Shown here: positions 16,338 to 24,689 of the stretch, piece after piece | Layout of the letters: every line of letters starts with the position of its first letter | How positions within the stretch are numbered: the stretch's first letter is position 1 | From: an uncultured Chlorobiaceae bacterium | GTDB taxonomy: Bacteria; Bacteroidota; Chlorobiia; Chlorobiales; Chlorobiaceae | NCBI GenBank assembly: GCA_903869365.1 | Contig: CAIPYV010000116.1 | Coordinates: forward strand, 1-32,806 | Reading direction: 5' to 3' | Length of the DNA: 32,806 bases | The notes under the pieces: generated by a model | The model's database searches: none | The model's input: only the letters and a program-made list of their open reading frames with translations | Told to the model about the DNA's origin: nothing | Position numbers and translations under genes: made by a program

Positions 16338-17321
16338 TTGACAGGGAAGGTTTACTGCTATAAATTATTTGACCGCCATATTTTCAGTTTGCATGAACTG
16401 AAGCTGCTCAGTCGGGTTAACCATGATATGGAGCCCGACCATCGGGATGTCATGGTCGAATGGTCATCTGACCCGGTCATGCCTGAGGGGCCATTCTGTG
16501 CCGGTGATGCGAGCTGGGGCATTATTGTTCTGCGTGCAGATGGAGGGGTCTGGGCGGTTTTGCCGCGCACAGGATTTGTTGTTTGGGTACCGAAAAATGG
16601 AACCCGATTAACGGTGCATCCTGACTTAAGCCAGTTGCCTAACCATGATCAGGCGGCACAGCCGTGTCGTGATGTAGCAAACTCCCTTGTGACAGGTTTA
16701 TTGTCGCGCCTGCCTGCGATGTGGGGAGTACTTCCGCTTCACGCAGCAATGCTCAAAGCCCCTGAAGGCTATATTCTGCTTTCCGGGGTGAGTGGCGTCG
16801 GAAAGTCGACTCTTAGTCAGTTCTTGGTTCGTCGTCACGGATGGAGACTCCTTGATGATGACTCTTGCATGGCGTCAGTTATCAATGGCGAGCTTAAGGT
16901 GACACCGATGGGCGGGATGGCTCGTTTGAGAGCTGACGCTGCCAATCGATTGCAATTGTCGGGGCCATTGTTGTCAGGTTACGCCGATGGAAAGGTTATG
17001 GTGCCAATTGAAAGGTCTGCATTGCTTATACCAGAAAAAACTCCTGTCGTTGCGTTGTTCCATCTTTCCCGGAACAAAGAACACTCGGTTAAACATATCT
17101 CTAACTCTTACATCACCCGGCTGGATACTGCAAATGCAGTGATACAGGCATCAACTACTGCGCTCAGTCTTGATCGAGAATCTCAGCAATGGCGTACCAA
17201 TCGGTTCTATGTAGCCGCGCAGTTTGGGAAAACTGCAAATTATTTCGTAACATTCAGTCAAACTACTAAACCAGAGGAGGTAAGTGATGATATCGAAAAA
17301 AGATATGCCGAACGCCATTGA
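16338..17321 (+). CDS. HPr-kinase-like peptide kinase, module 2
   Basis: About 327 residues from TTG 16338, with GGAGG just upstream inside the B1 end. The P-loop GVSGVGKST is at 150-158; LPLHAAML precedes it and LLDDDS follows, the same layout as the module 1 kinase. It would phosphorylate the module's precursor peptide. That peptide ends FPCG rather than serine, so the target would have to be another residue (S50, T20) or a second peptide. Its last 35 bases overlap the precursor gene in another frame. Confidence 0.83.
   Translation: MTGKVYCYKLFDRHIFSLHELKLLSRVNHDMEPDHRDVMVEWSSDPVMPEGPFCAGDASWGIIVLRADGGVWAVLPRTGFVVWVPKNGTRLTVHPDLSQLPNHDQAAQPCRDVANSLVTGLLSRLPAMWGVLPLHAAMLKAPEGYILLSGVSGVGKSTLSQFLVRRHGWRLLDDDSCMASVINGELKVTPMGGMARLRADAANRLQLSGPLLSGYADGKVMVPIERSALLIPEKTPVVALFHLSRNKEHSVKHISNSYITRLDTANAVIQASTTALSLDRESQQWRTNRFYVAAQFGKTANYFVTFSQTTKPEEVSDDIEKRYAERH
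17274..17280 (+). promoter_or_regulatory. Strong ribosome-binding site of precursor 3
   Basis: GAGGAGG ends six bases before ATG 17287. It lies inside the kinase coding region and is one of the best Shine-Dalgarno sequences in the window. It argues that the small overlapping gene is translated strongly, as expected for a precursor. Confidence 0.75.
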
Positions 17322-17451
17322 GAATTCTCAGCCACATGCTGAAACTATTGAAATTGGTAGCCAGAAGCGTGAATGGTTAGACCCGGCCATGGTAGAAGTT
17401 ATGAGGGTCAATGATGCTCGTGATGCTGGTGGTAGTTTTCCATGTGGGTAA
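17287..17451 (+). CDS. Putative RiPP precursor peptide 3 (module 2)
   Basis: A 54-residue peptide. REWLDPAMVEV contains W30-x-x-P33-x-x-V36, the same spacing as W-x-x-P-x-x-I in precursors 1 and 2 and like the lasso leader motif Y-x-x-P-x-L. The tail is VNDARDAGGSFPCG. No Asp or Glu falls at position 7-9 of a core starting with Gly, Ala or Ser, and no T(-2) is present, so a classical lasso is unlikely; this fits the missing cyclase. Evidence for a gene: GAGGAGG ribosome-binding site, coupling to the kinase, leader motif and position at the end of the module. Confidence 0.6.
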   Translation: MISKKDMPNAIENSQPHAETIEIGSQKREWLDPAMVEVMRVNDARDAGGSFPCG

Positions 17452-17593
17452 ATATTTCTCAAGAAGTTATATTCGGCGGTTATGCGCTCTACCACAAGAC
17501 GATAAAAAAGAGTTCAGACCGCCGGATACCATTGAAGCAAGAGAGGATACTCCTGAAAGATACTCCCATTTTGTCCGAATAAGAAGGAAATCT

Positions 17594-17704
17594 ATGAGCG
17601 AGCGTGTGGACGAATCATCCATAGCTCGCCAGACAACAGAGGTTTCTTCTGGATGGGTATGCAAGAGAAAAGTGAAACTTAATCCCATTTCACTTGATTG
17701 GTGA
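17594..17704 (+). CDS. Small hypothetical peptide downstream of module 2
   Basis: A 36-residue frame, starting MSERVDESSIARQTTEV and ending SLDW, preceded by AAGGAA six bases from ATG. It could be another small peptide of the module or chance. The same frame is open further upstream to 17411 and includes FRPPDTIEAREDT, which faintly recalls the leader spacing. No family recognised. Confidence 0.25.
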   Translation: MSERVDESSIARQTTEVSSGWVCKRKVKLNPISLDW

Positions 17705-17711
17705 TTTGCAA

Positions 17712-18395
17712 TTACAAGGCGTAAGTAAATCCAACAGAAATTGAGGGATAACATTTAAACTCCGCCGTGTCATTTTTAAACTTGTTGTTCTCTTTTTGCA
17801 GATTCGTCTGAAATGCAGGGGAGTAAGAAATTGGGCCATCAGCTGTGAGTGATACGTCAGGACTGCCTTGAAAAACGACTCCCAGATCAAAAGAATAAGA
17901 AAATGCAGAATCCGAACGAAAAGGATTACCCCATCCCATTCCCACATAAGGCGAAGTGCCGTTTTTAACTTTAACAACGGCTTTTAAGGTACCTATTTCT
18001 TTTGCAGAATAATGTCCATCGCCAATGATATTGGAATCTTGTAAAATTGCGTTTGCCAGAATTTGATTATTGTTTATAAGCATTCCTGTTGTTAGTCTGA
18101 AGCCTGAATCATCTCCCATGGGGTGCCAGTCAATAAGAATCGGTAGCGATCGCAGACGGAGATTAAAGTTATAGTCTAAATTGCTTTTTGTGAATTTACT
18201 ATGATAATTGAGAAAATTAAACCCGGTTCTAGCGTTAAAATATTGGGAAAATCCTAAGAATCCATCTATCCCCATACCAAGCGTCCCAGCCTTTATACCA
18301 AACGCAACATCCCCAGTCTCCGCTAATGCGGTCGAGCTTAATGCCGAAATAGTCATCGAGCTCATCAAGATACTGTTAATCAGTATTTTTTTCAT
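17712..18395 (-). CDS. Outer-membrane beta-barrel protein
   Basis: A 227-residue protein from the ATG at 18393-18395. The N-terminus MKKILINSILMSSMTISALS ending in STALA, then ETG, is a Sec signal peptide with an AXA-type cleavage site. The rest alternates polar and hydrophobic residues with many Gly, Tyr and Phe, for example DIGFGIKAG-like and SYSFDLGVVF segments, as in small outer-membrane barrels. Convergent with the RiPP module and divergent from the radical SAM gene. Function unknown; upstream in-frame codons to 18425 are not needed. Confidence 0.7.
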   Translation of the reverse strand: MKKILINSILMSSMTISALSSTALAETGDVAFGIKAGTLGMGIDGFLGFSQYFNARTGFNFLNYHSKFTKSNLDYNFNLRLRSLPILIDWHPMGDDSGFRLTTGMLINNNQILANAILQDSNIIGDGHYSAKEIGTLKAVVKVKNGTSPYVGMGWGNPFRSDSAFSYSFDLGVVFQGSPDVSLTADGPISYSPAFQTNLQKENNKFKNDTAEFKCYPSISVGFTYAL

Positions 18396-18502
18396 AATTG
18401 AAAGTTTTTGAACTGGTTGCAACAAATACCATTACCAGCAATTTATGAAAAATTGCTTGTTTTTTTGTTTATCCCATGTAAAAACGTCAATAATGCGTAT
18501 CT

Positions 18503-18527
18503 TTAACCATCTATCGATAATGGTTAA
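18503..18527. promoter_or_regulatory. Palindrome between divergent genes, possible operator
   Basis: TTAACCAT (18503-18510) and ATGGTTAA (18520-18527) are perfect inverted arms around CTATCGATA, whose TATCGATA is itself palindromic. The site lies 20 bases before the radical SAM start in the divergent interval and has no T-run, so an operator is likelier than a terminator. Confidence 0.5.
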
Positions 18528-18547
18528 CAAATCACGCTTCAAATTTT

Positions 18548-20365
18548 ATGGCCTATTTTAACCATATCTGTCTTGTAGAGGCTCCACAGACAATTATTAT
18601 TCCCTTTCCCCGCTTTATCACCGACTGCATCGGTGTATGCTACCTCGCTGCCGCCGTCCAGCACGATGTCGAAAGCCTCGTCATGCCCGACAACTTCTAC
18701 AACTACGGCATCTTCGACAGCCTTCGTTCGCTCCTGAAAAAAAGTCCGGTAGACCTTGTCGCCATCTCCTCAATGACCGGAGCCTTCAACCAGGCCGAAC
18801 GACTTGCCCGTATTGCGAAAGAGGCCGGAAAATTCGTTGTCATGGGAGGTTTTCATCCGACCGCACTGCCCGAAGAGGTCTTGAAGCACACCTCCGTTGA
18901 CGTTGTGGTAATCGGAGAGGGAGAGCAGACCTTCAGGGAACTCGTTCTTAACGGTCCATCTCGTGATGTCAAAGGAATCGCCTACCGCGAAGCTGGAGGC
19001 ATTGTCTATACTGGCCAGCGCGACGTCATCGCCAACATAGACTCCATAGCATTTCCACTGCGTTCTCTTCGTCCCGAACGATATGGCGAAAAAGGCGATG
19101 CCTATTCTATCGACACCATCTACACCTCGCGCGGGTGCCCTTGGTCATGTTCTTTTTGCGCCAATGACCAGATGCACAAAGGCTGGCGAGGCAGAAGCGC
19201 CGAAAATGTTGTCGAAGAGATCGCCCTTCTGCACGACCCGAAAAATAAAAAACTCATCAAGATCTGGGATGCCAACTTTCTGACTAATATCGGGCGGGCA
19301 GAAAAAATCTGCGACATGATGATCGAAAGGGGATTGACAAACTTTCGAATCATGACGGAATCCAGAGCCAAAGATTTAGTCAGAGCCGAACGGATCCTCG
19401 ATAAACTGCGCCGCATAGGGTTAAGCAAAGTAGGCCTCGGCATCGAAAGCCCGAGCGAAGCAACCCTTGCTCTGATGAACAAAAAAAACAGCCTTGACGA
19501 CGTCGCCCGCGCCATAGAACTCTGCAACAAAAACAAAATCGGTGCCGAAGGCTATTTCATTATCGGCCACTATACCGAAAACATCCAGGACACCATCGCC
19601 TACCCCGAATTCGCACGATCACTCGGCCTCCGTCAGACCATTTTCATGGTCATGACCCCATATCCAGGCACAGGCATCTACCAGGAGTACAAAGACGAAG
19701 GCAAAATCCGCTCCTTTGACTGGGATCTTTACAACAACTACTGTCCAGTGATTGAGACCCGCAGCATGGACCGCCAGACTCTCGTTGCCATGCTGGTATA
19801 CTGTAATGTCGCCTTCAACAGCTACAAGTCAGCCATGAAGCGCAACAGCACCAACGCAGTGCTGCTCAGCTTTATGATAGATCTTTTCCAGCTCAGCTGG
19901 CTCATGAGGGTCAACAAAAACCTGTCAAACAAAGATATCAGCGACCTGTTGTTTAACGCGCTTCTAAGGTTTCTTGACCACAAGAATGGTGAGGTAGAAC
20001 AGCCTGCAGCTGCAAAATGCAAACCATTGAAGCAGCCCATTCACCTCCGCATCCGCCACACATCAGGCAAAAGCATCGATTATACTCTTTCAGAACGTGC
20101 AGGCAATCGCGTGCTTACCATGACAACGCAGCAGAACAATAAACCTTTTTCCGGACCGGAAATCAGGCTCGAAGAACTTGTAGAGTGTGCATGCGCTGTC
20201 TCCATGGACAAACTGATGGGCGTCCTCTACAGAAACGAGTGGTTGCGGAATAACCCAGGACGCACGACACGTATGCTTTTCCCCATACTCAAAGACCTCG
20301 AAGTTATGGGTTTTGCCGCAAAACTCATCAAGCTCTTTCTTGACTCATACTGGGCAAAAGCTTAA
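18548..20365 (+). CDS. B12-binding-domain radical SAM protein
   Basis: A 605-residue protein. An N-terminal cobalamin-binding-like Rossmann domain (about 1-145: VMGGFHPTALPEE, VVVIGEGEQTF) is followed by a radical SAM domain with C197-x3-C201-x2-C204 in RGCPWSCSFCAND, which holds the 4Fe-4S cluster. GLGIESPSEATLALMNKKN is the usual later strand. The B12-binding loop lacks an obvious D-x-H-x-x-G. A C-terminal ~170 residues are unassigned. This is the BchE/methylthiotransferase-like class; substrates range from tetrapyrroles to lipids and peptides. It is GC-richer and more C-ending in codon use than its neighbours. A link to the RiPPs is unproven. Confidence 0.85.
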   Translation: MAYFNHICLVEAPQTIIIPFPRFITDCIGVCYLAAAVQHDVESLVMPDNFYNYGIFDSLRSLLKKSPVDLVAISSMTGAFNQAERLARIAKEAGKFVVMGGFHPTALPEEVLKHTSVDVVVIGEGEQTFRELVLNGPSRDVKGIAYREAGGIVYTGQRDVIANIDSIAFPLRSLRPERYGEKGDAYSIDTIYTSRGCPWSCSFCANDQMHKGWRGRSAENVVEEIALLHDPKNKKLIKIWDANFLTNIGRAEKICDMMIERGLTNFRIMTESRAKDLVRAERILDKLRRIGLSKVGLGIESPSEATLALMNKKNSLDDVARAIELCNKNKIGAEGYFIIGHYTENIQDTIAYPEFARSLGLRQTIFMVMTPYPGTGIYQEYKDEGKIRSFDWDLYNNYCPVIETRSMDRQTLVAMLVYCNVAFNSYKSAMKRNSTNAVLLSFMIDLFQLSWLMRVNKNLSNKDISDLLFNALLRFLDHKNGEVEQPAAAKCKPLKQPIHLRIRHTSGKSIDYTLSERAGNRVLTMTTQQNNKPFSGPEIRLEELVECACAVSMDKLMGVLYRNEWLRNNPGRTTRMLFPILKDLEVMGFAAKLIKLFLDSYWAKA

Positions 20366-20970
20366 AAGCCGATCCTTAAACCAAGGAGCACAGCGTTGTT
20401 TGAAGGAGAATATTTGAGGTAATTTGCTTCGGTAATTTCACCCATGGCAAAATGACGGAAACGTACATCAATAAAGCTGGCTTCAGCGATAGGAAAAGAG
20501 ACGCCAGCACCAAATTGATAAGCAAAACCAGTAGCACTGTCATTGGAAATAAACGCATCAGGAGAACTGCCGATTAAAAATCTGCTGAGTCGAGCCTGTG
20601 CTCCGCCCACACCTGCCATCAAATATGGCTGAATGCCTTCGGTGGTAAAATCGTAATAATTGTTAAGCATCAAAGAAAGTATCCTCTCATGGCCTTTCCC
20701 TAACTTATCATTGATCCCGCACAATTGATAACCGACTTCGCCTTCAATCCTGAAATTTTCAAAAACCATACCGACAGCACCCACAAAATTCATCCCTTCC
20801 TTAACAGGAAGTTGTAATAAGGTGTTACCGTTTACTTGATTAATATCCACAGTTCTTGACAGTATCATCCCGGCATTGCCGCTGATATATTTATCGTCTG
20901 CGTATGCAGGAACTGTCATCATAACCAACGCTACAACAACAGCAAAAAGCAGTGAAAGTTGTTTTCTCAT
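20362..20970 (-). CDS. Outer-membrane beta-barrel protein (OmpA/Opa-like porin fold)
   Basis: A 202-residue protein. MRKQLSLLFAVVVALVMMTV followed by PAYA and DDK is a clear signal peptide. The mature part has paired strands such as FRIEGEVGYQLCG, IQPYLMAGVGGAQARL and YQFGAGVSFPI, and it ends LGLRIGF with the terminal Phe recognised by the barrel assembly machinery. It resembles the 8-stranded surface-antigen/OmpW-like group. Its stop overlaps the radical SAM stop tail to tail by 4 bases. Role unknown. Confidence 0.78.
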   Translation of the reverse strand: MRKQLSLLFAVVVALVMMTVPAYADDKYISGNAGMILSRTVDINQVNGNTLLQLPVKEGMNFVGAVGMVFENFRIEGEVGYQLCGINDKLGKGHERILSLMLNNYYDFTTEGIQPYLMAGVGGAQARLSRFLIGSSPDAFISNDSATGFAYQFGAGVSFPIAEASFIDVRFRHFAMGEITEANYLKYSPSNNAVLLGLRIGF

Positions 20971-21266
20971 TCTTCCATTTGGTTATCAGTAGTGGATTAA
21001 ATACCTAATAATTAAATATACTCCATACACAATCAAGTATAGTAAAAAAAAGTTAATTTAAAAACGAGCGGTTAACCTCGCATATTATTTTACGTTCACA
21101 ACGGTTATCAATGCCATTTACAGAAAACCCTCATTCTGTGACTGAAGGTTGCGGAGCTTTTTTCCAAAAATATTCTTGTCATTCACCCTGCAGTTAACCC
21201 GCCTGATTGAACCATAAGAAACAAGAGATCACTATTGCTCAATTCCTCCACTGGATGTAAACCTGT
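20971..21266. other. Divergent promoter interval before the capsule operon
   Basis: 296 bases between the leftward outer-membrane gene and the rightward export gene, AT-rich near 21010-21060. It must hold both promoters. I see no confident -35/-10 pair and no gene. Confidence 0.5.
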
Positions 21267-22457
21267 ATGAACTATAAGCCCTGCAATCATATTCGAAGCA
21301 CAACCCTTCAAGCTGCACTTCTCGCGCTGATGTTGATATTTTCCGGATGTGGATCGTTTATTCCTACATCCGGACCAGATACTGGAGAGATAACTAATGC
21401 AGCTGACTCAAAACGCCTCAAAGATATTCAGATTGTAGACATCAATGACACCGTGGTCAGCAGATTGCTGTTGTCGCAAACACAAAACTCGTTTTCAGAC
21501 ACCTTCAACACTTCAATTCGTAAAGGTAATGTCATCGGAGCCGGAGATGTCATAGAGGTTTCAATATGGGAACTCTCCCCTGCATTATTCAGTGGCGTGG
21601 TGTTTGATTCCCGCACAGCTTCTTCAGCCTCCCATGTCACCACATTACCGGAACAGATGGTCAATAGCGAAGGAACCATCAATATTCCTTTTGTAGGTCA
21701 AATAGAGGTTGCGGGACGAAGCATTCAGCAAATAGAGTCAGAAATAAAACGCAGCCTGAAAGGAAAGGCAAATCAGCCTCAAGTGCTCGTCAGAACGCTC
21801 CGTAATAATACCACCAATGTCACTGTCGTAGGTGAAGTTGCTTCGAGCATCCGTATGTCGCTTACTGCAAGGAAAGAGCGTGTGCTTGATGCACTTGCAG
21901 CCGCCGGTGGAGTCAGGATGCCAGTCAATAAAATGACCTTGCAGCTTACACGCGGAAGTCAGGTTCAGGCCATGCCGCTCGACGTGATTATTCGAGATCC
22001 AAAACAGAATATAGTGCTGCAGCCTGATGATGTTATAACGCTCTCCTATCAGCCATTGAGTTTCACGGCATTAGGAGCAACCGGCAAGAATGAAGAGATA
22101 AATTTTGAAGTGCAGGGTATCTCTCTTTCACAGGCTCTCGCTCGATCGGGCGGTATACAAGATAATCGTGCCAATGCAGATGGTGTATTTATTTTCCGGT
22201 ATGAATCAGCTAAAGCAGTGGGTTTGAATGGACAGGGGCAACTGACCAGGCCGGATGGAAAAGTTCCGGTGATTTACCGGGTGAACCTGAAAGACCCGGC
22301 ATCCTTGTTTATTGCTCAGAATTTTATCATGCAAAACAAAGATCTCCTCTATGTTTCCAATGCCCAGGCTGCTGATTATCAAAAGTTTCTAAACATGGTA
22401 GTCTCCATAGTCTATCCAGTGGTCAATGTCATCAATGCAATTCCATCCCTACCCTGA
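21267..22457 (+). CDS. Polysaccharide export outer-membrane lipoprotein (Wza/KpsD type)
   Basis: A 396-residue protein of the polysaccharide biosynthesis/export family (PF02563 with SLBB repeats). The signal peptide ends LIFSGC, a lipobox, so the mature protein would be a lipoprotein. GAGDVIEVSIWELSPALF and EGTINIPFVGQIEVAGRS are the Poly_export motif; VTVVGEVASSIRMSL and the later ITLSYQPLSFTALGATGKN are SLBB-type domains. It forms the outer-membrane channel through which the capsule leaves the cell and opens the operon that follows. Confidence 0.88.
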   Translation: MNYKPCNHIRSTTLQAALLALMLIFSGCGSFIPTSGPDTGEITNAADSKRLKDIQIVDINDTVVSRLLLSQTQNSFSDTFNTSIRKGNVIGAGDVIEVSIWELSPALFSGVVFDSRTASSASHVTTLPEQMVNSEGTINIPFVGQIEVAGRSIQQIESEIKRSLKGKANQPQVLVRTLRNNTTNVTVVGEVASSIRMSLTARKERVLDALAAAGGVRMPVNKMTLQLTRGSQVQAMPLDVIIRDPKQNIVLQPDDVITLSYQPLSFTALGATGKNEEINFEVQGISLSQALARSGGIQDNRANADGVFIFRYESAKAVGLNGQGQLTRPDGKVPVIYRVNLKDPASLFIAQNFIMQNKDLLYVSNAQAADYQKFLNMVVSIVYPVVNVINAIPSLP

Positions 22458-22482
22458 AACCATGTGTTGACAGGGATGAACA

Positions 22483-23637
22483 ATGAGAGATATCATCATA
22501 GATGTGACTCGATTACTTTGGCGTTTCATGAAGCAGCGCCTGCCGACAGGAGTCGATCGGGTCAGTCGGGCTTATATTCAGTATTTCGGCCACCGTGCCA
22601 GAGCAGTAGTAAGAATCGGAAACTATAGCATGCTCTTGTCTCAGTCAGGCTCTTTGAAACTGTTCGCCACCTTGTTAACTCCTGCCATCGACAGAAACCT
22701 CCTTATTACTCAACTCCCCGAATATGAGCTTTTCACTGCTTTTCGTCCGCAAAACCTCTCCGGATCATTTTTTATCCATACAGGCCACAATGGCTTGGAG
22801 AGTGAATCATATCTCTTGTGGCTGAAGCGACTCCAGGTAAAACCCCTGATTTTTGTACACGACCTGATTCCGATCCGCTATCCTGAGTATTGCCGTCCCG
22901 GTATTATGGAGAAACATCGTTCCCGGATGAACAATGTCATGCGCTTGGCAAATGGTGTCATCACCAATTCACAAGCCACCCTTGATGATCTTGTCCGATA
23001 TGCACAAAAAACCGGTCACCGGCTTCCACCTTCAATTGCAGCTCCCTTGGCCGCCGCAGAACTGCCACTCCCTTCCATAAGCTGTCCAGCAGCTGAACCC
23101 TATTTTATCATGCTCGGCACCATAGAGCCCCGGAAGAATCACCTCCTTTTGCTGCAGATATGGCGCAACATGATCGGGCGTTTGGGCGATCGGGCCCCAA
23201 GACTGGTGATTATTGGGCAAAGGGGGTGGGAATGTGAGCATGTTATTGATTTACTCGAAAGGTGCGAAGCACTCCAGGGGTTTGTAACCGAACTGCCGTC
23301 ATGTTCCGATTCCGATCTTGCAACCTATCTCCATCATGCACAGGCATTGTTGTTTCCCTCTCATGCTGAAGGATATGGCATGCCGCTTATGGAGGCCTTG
23401 AGAGCCGATGTACCGGTTATAGCGAGTGACTTGCCGGTCTTCCGCGAAATTGCAGGAAATATCCCTGATTATTACGATCCGCTTGATAGCCTCGGCTGGA
23501 TGGCTTGTATAGAAGCATTTTCAACACCCTCAAATCCGCTGCGTACAGCACAGAAGCTCCGCCGGATAAATTTCGTGCCGCCCACCTGGGCAGAACATTT
23601 TCAATTGGTTGAAGATTGGATGAACCGGTTAGCATGA
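22483..23637 (+). CDS. GT4-family glycosyltransferase of the capsule operon
   Basis: A 384-residue GT-B enzyme. [19 protein letters not shown] is the classical GT4 start of the donor domain, and SHAEGYGMPLMEALRADVPV carries the E-x7-E donor site. The N-terminus RLLWRFMKQRLPTGVDRVSR resembles the acceptor loop of mannosyl/rhamnosyltransferases that read G-I-x-R-V. It ends overlapping the KpsC-like start (ATGA). Donor sugar not determinable. Confidence 0.85.
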   Translation: MRDIIIDVTRLLWRFMKQRLPTGVDRVSRAYIQYFGHRARAVVRIGNYSMLLSQSGSLKLFATLLTPAIDRNLLITQLPEYELFTAFRPQNLSGSFFIHTGHNGLESESYLLWLKRLQVKPLIFVHDLIPIRYPEYCRPGIMEKHRSRMNNVMRLANGVITNSQATLDDLVRYAQKTGHRLPPSIAAPLAAAELPLPSISCPAAEPYFIMLGTIEPRKNHLLLLQIWRNMIGRLGDRAPRLVIIGQRGWECEHVIDLLERCEALQGFVTELPSCSDSDLATYLHHAQALLFPSHAEGYGMPLMEALRADVPVIASDLPVFREIAGNIPDYYDPLDSLGWMACIEAFSTPSNPLRTAQKLRRINFVPPTWAEHFQLVEDWMNRLA

Positions 23638-24689
23638 ACCAGAAGAAGCCCCTTTCAGACTCGACTCTCTCTGCCTACGGCTTCTCATTGCGCAAGCAGC
23701 CGATTGTCCGGCGCTTCACCGGAAACAAAAAGGTACATTTTATCACTCAAGTGGCGCAACTCCGACCAGATACATCATTACTCTTGTGGGGAAGTCATCC
23801 GGTGCCGTCAGCTCTTCCCGAAGGTGTGCCGATAATCCGGCTTGAAGACGGTTTTTTACGCTCAGTCGGCTTAGGTGCGGATCTTATACAGCCGCTCTCT
23901 CTTGTAGCCGATTGGAGCGGTATCTACTACGATGCAACAAAGCCATCCGATCTCGAACAGCTTTTGCAGACAACAGCATTTTCTGCAGAGCTGATCGAAC
24001 GGGCCTCACAGCTCCGCAGCAGCATTGTCGAACACAGGGTGACCAAGTACAGCACAGGCAGCAAAAGCTGGCATCGATCTCCGGAACTGTTGCAGACAGG
24101 TCAACGGGTTATTCTTGTTGCAGGCCAGGTTGAAACTGATGCATCAATTCGCTTTGGCGCACCGGTCATACAGACAAATATCGCATTGCTGCAGGCAGTA
24201 AAAGAAGCAGAACCAGATGCGTATATTATCTACAAATCACACCCCGATGTTACCGCCGGATTGCGGGCCAGAGGGCAAGGAGAAGATAAAGTGCACCAAT
24301 GGTGCAACGAAAGTGTATCTGATGTTTCGATGGCTGATTTGCTGACTCAGGTCGATGAAGTAAAGGTGATGACTTCGCTCACAGGTTTTGAGGCTCTGCT
24401 TCGCGGAAAGCCTGTAACCTGTTACGGAAATCCGTTTTATTCAGGCTGGGGCTTGACAAAAGACATGGTGCCAATACCCCGCCGCACTCGCAGGTTATCG
24501 CTTGATATGCTTGTTGCCGGCGCACTTATCCTTTATCCAATCTATGTAAGCAAAGCGACAGGAAAAATAACAACTCCTGAAAATGCACTCAATGAGTTAC
24601 TGGAGTGGAGGGAGAGCAGCCAAAATGAGTTATCAGTAAGCCGCAAGATTGCTCGATTTGTAATAAAAACTCTTTTTAGCCAGCCATGA
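23634..24689 (+). CDS. kpsC: Capsule Kdo-transferase, single-module KpsC-like
   Basis: A 351-residue Capsule_synth (PF05159) protein. IRLEDGFLRSVGLGADLIQP, VADWSGIYYDATKPSDLEQL and YGNPFYSGWGLTKDM are KpsC landmarks. In E. coli KpsC is about 675 residues with two such modules that alternate beta-2,4 and beta-2,7 Kdo linkages on the lipid anchor. Only one module is present here, so the linker may be built with another protein or be simpler. ATG 23634 is chosen for its ATGA overlap with the preceding gene over TTG 23616. Confidence 0.85.
   Translation: MNQKKPLSDSTLSAYGFSLRKQPIVRRFTGNKKVHFITQVAQLRPDTSLLLWGSHPVPSALPEGVPIIRLEDGFLRSVGLGADLIQPLSLVADWSGIYYDATKPSDLEQLLQTTAFSAELIERASQLRSSIVEHRVTKYSTGSKSWHRSPELLQTGQRVILVAGQVETDASIRFGAPVIQTNIALLQAVKEAEPDAYIIYKSHPDVTAGLRARGQGEDKVHQWCNESVSDVSMADLLTQVDEVKVMTSLTGFEALLRGKPVTCYGNPFYSGWGLTKDMVPIPRRTRRLSLDMLVAGALILYPIYVSKATGKITTPENALNELLEWRESSQNELSVSRKIARFVIKTLFSQP

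Noticed and set aside
18481-18547. Reading the palindrome as a terminator for the minus-strand gene
   Set aside because: It is at the start side of both genes and lacks a T-run.
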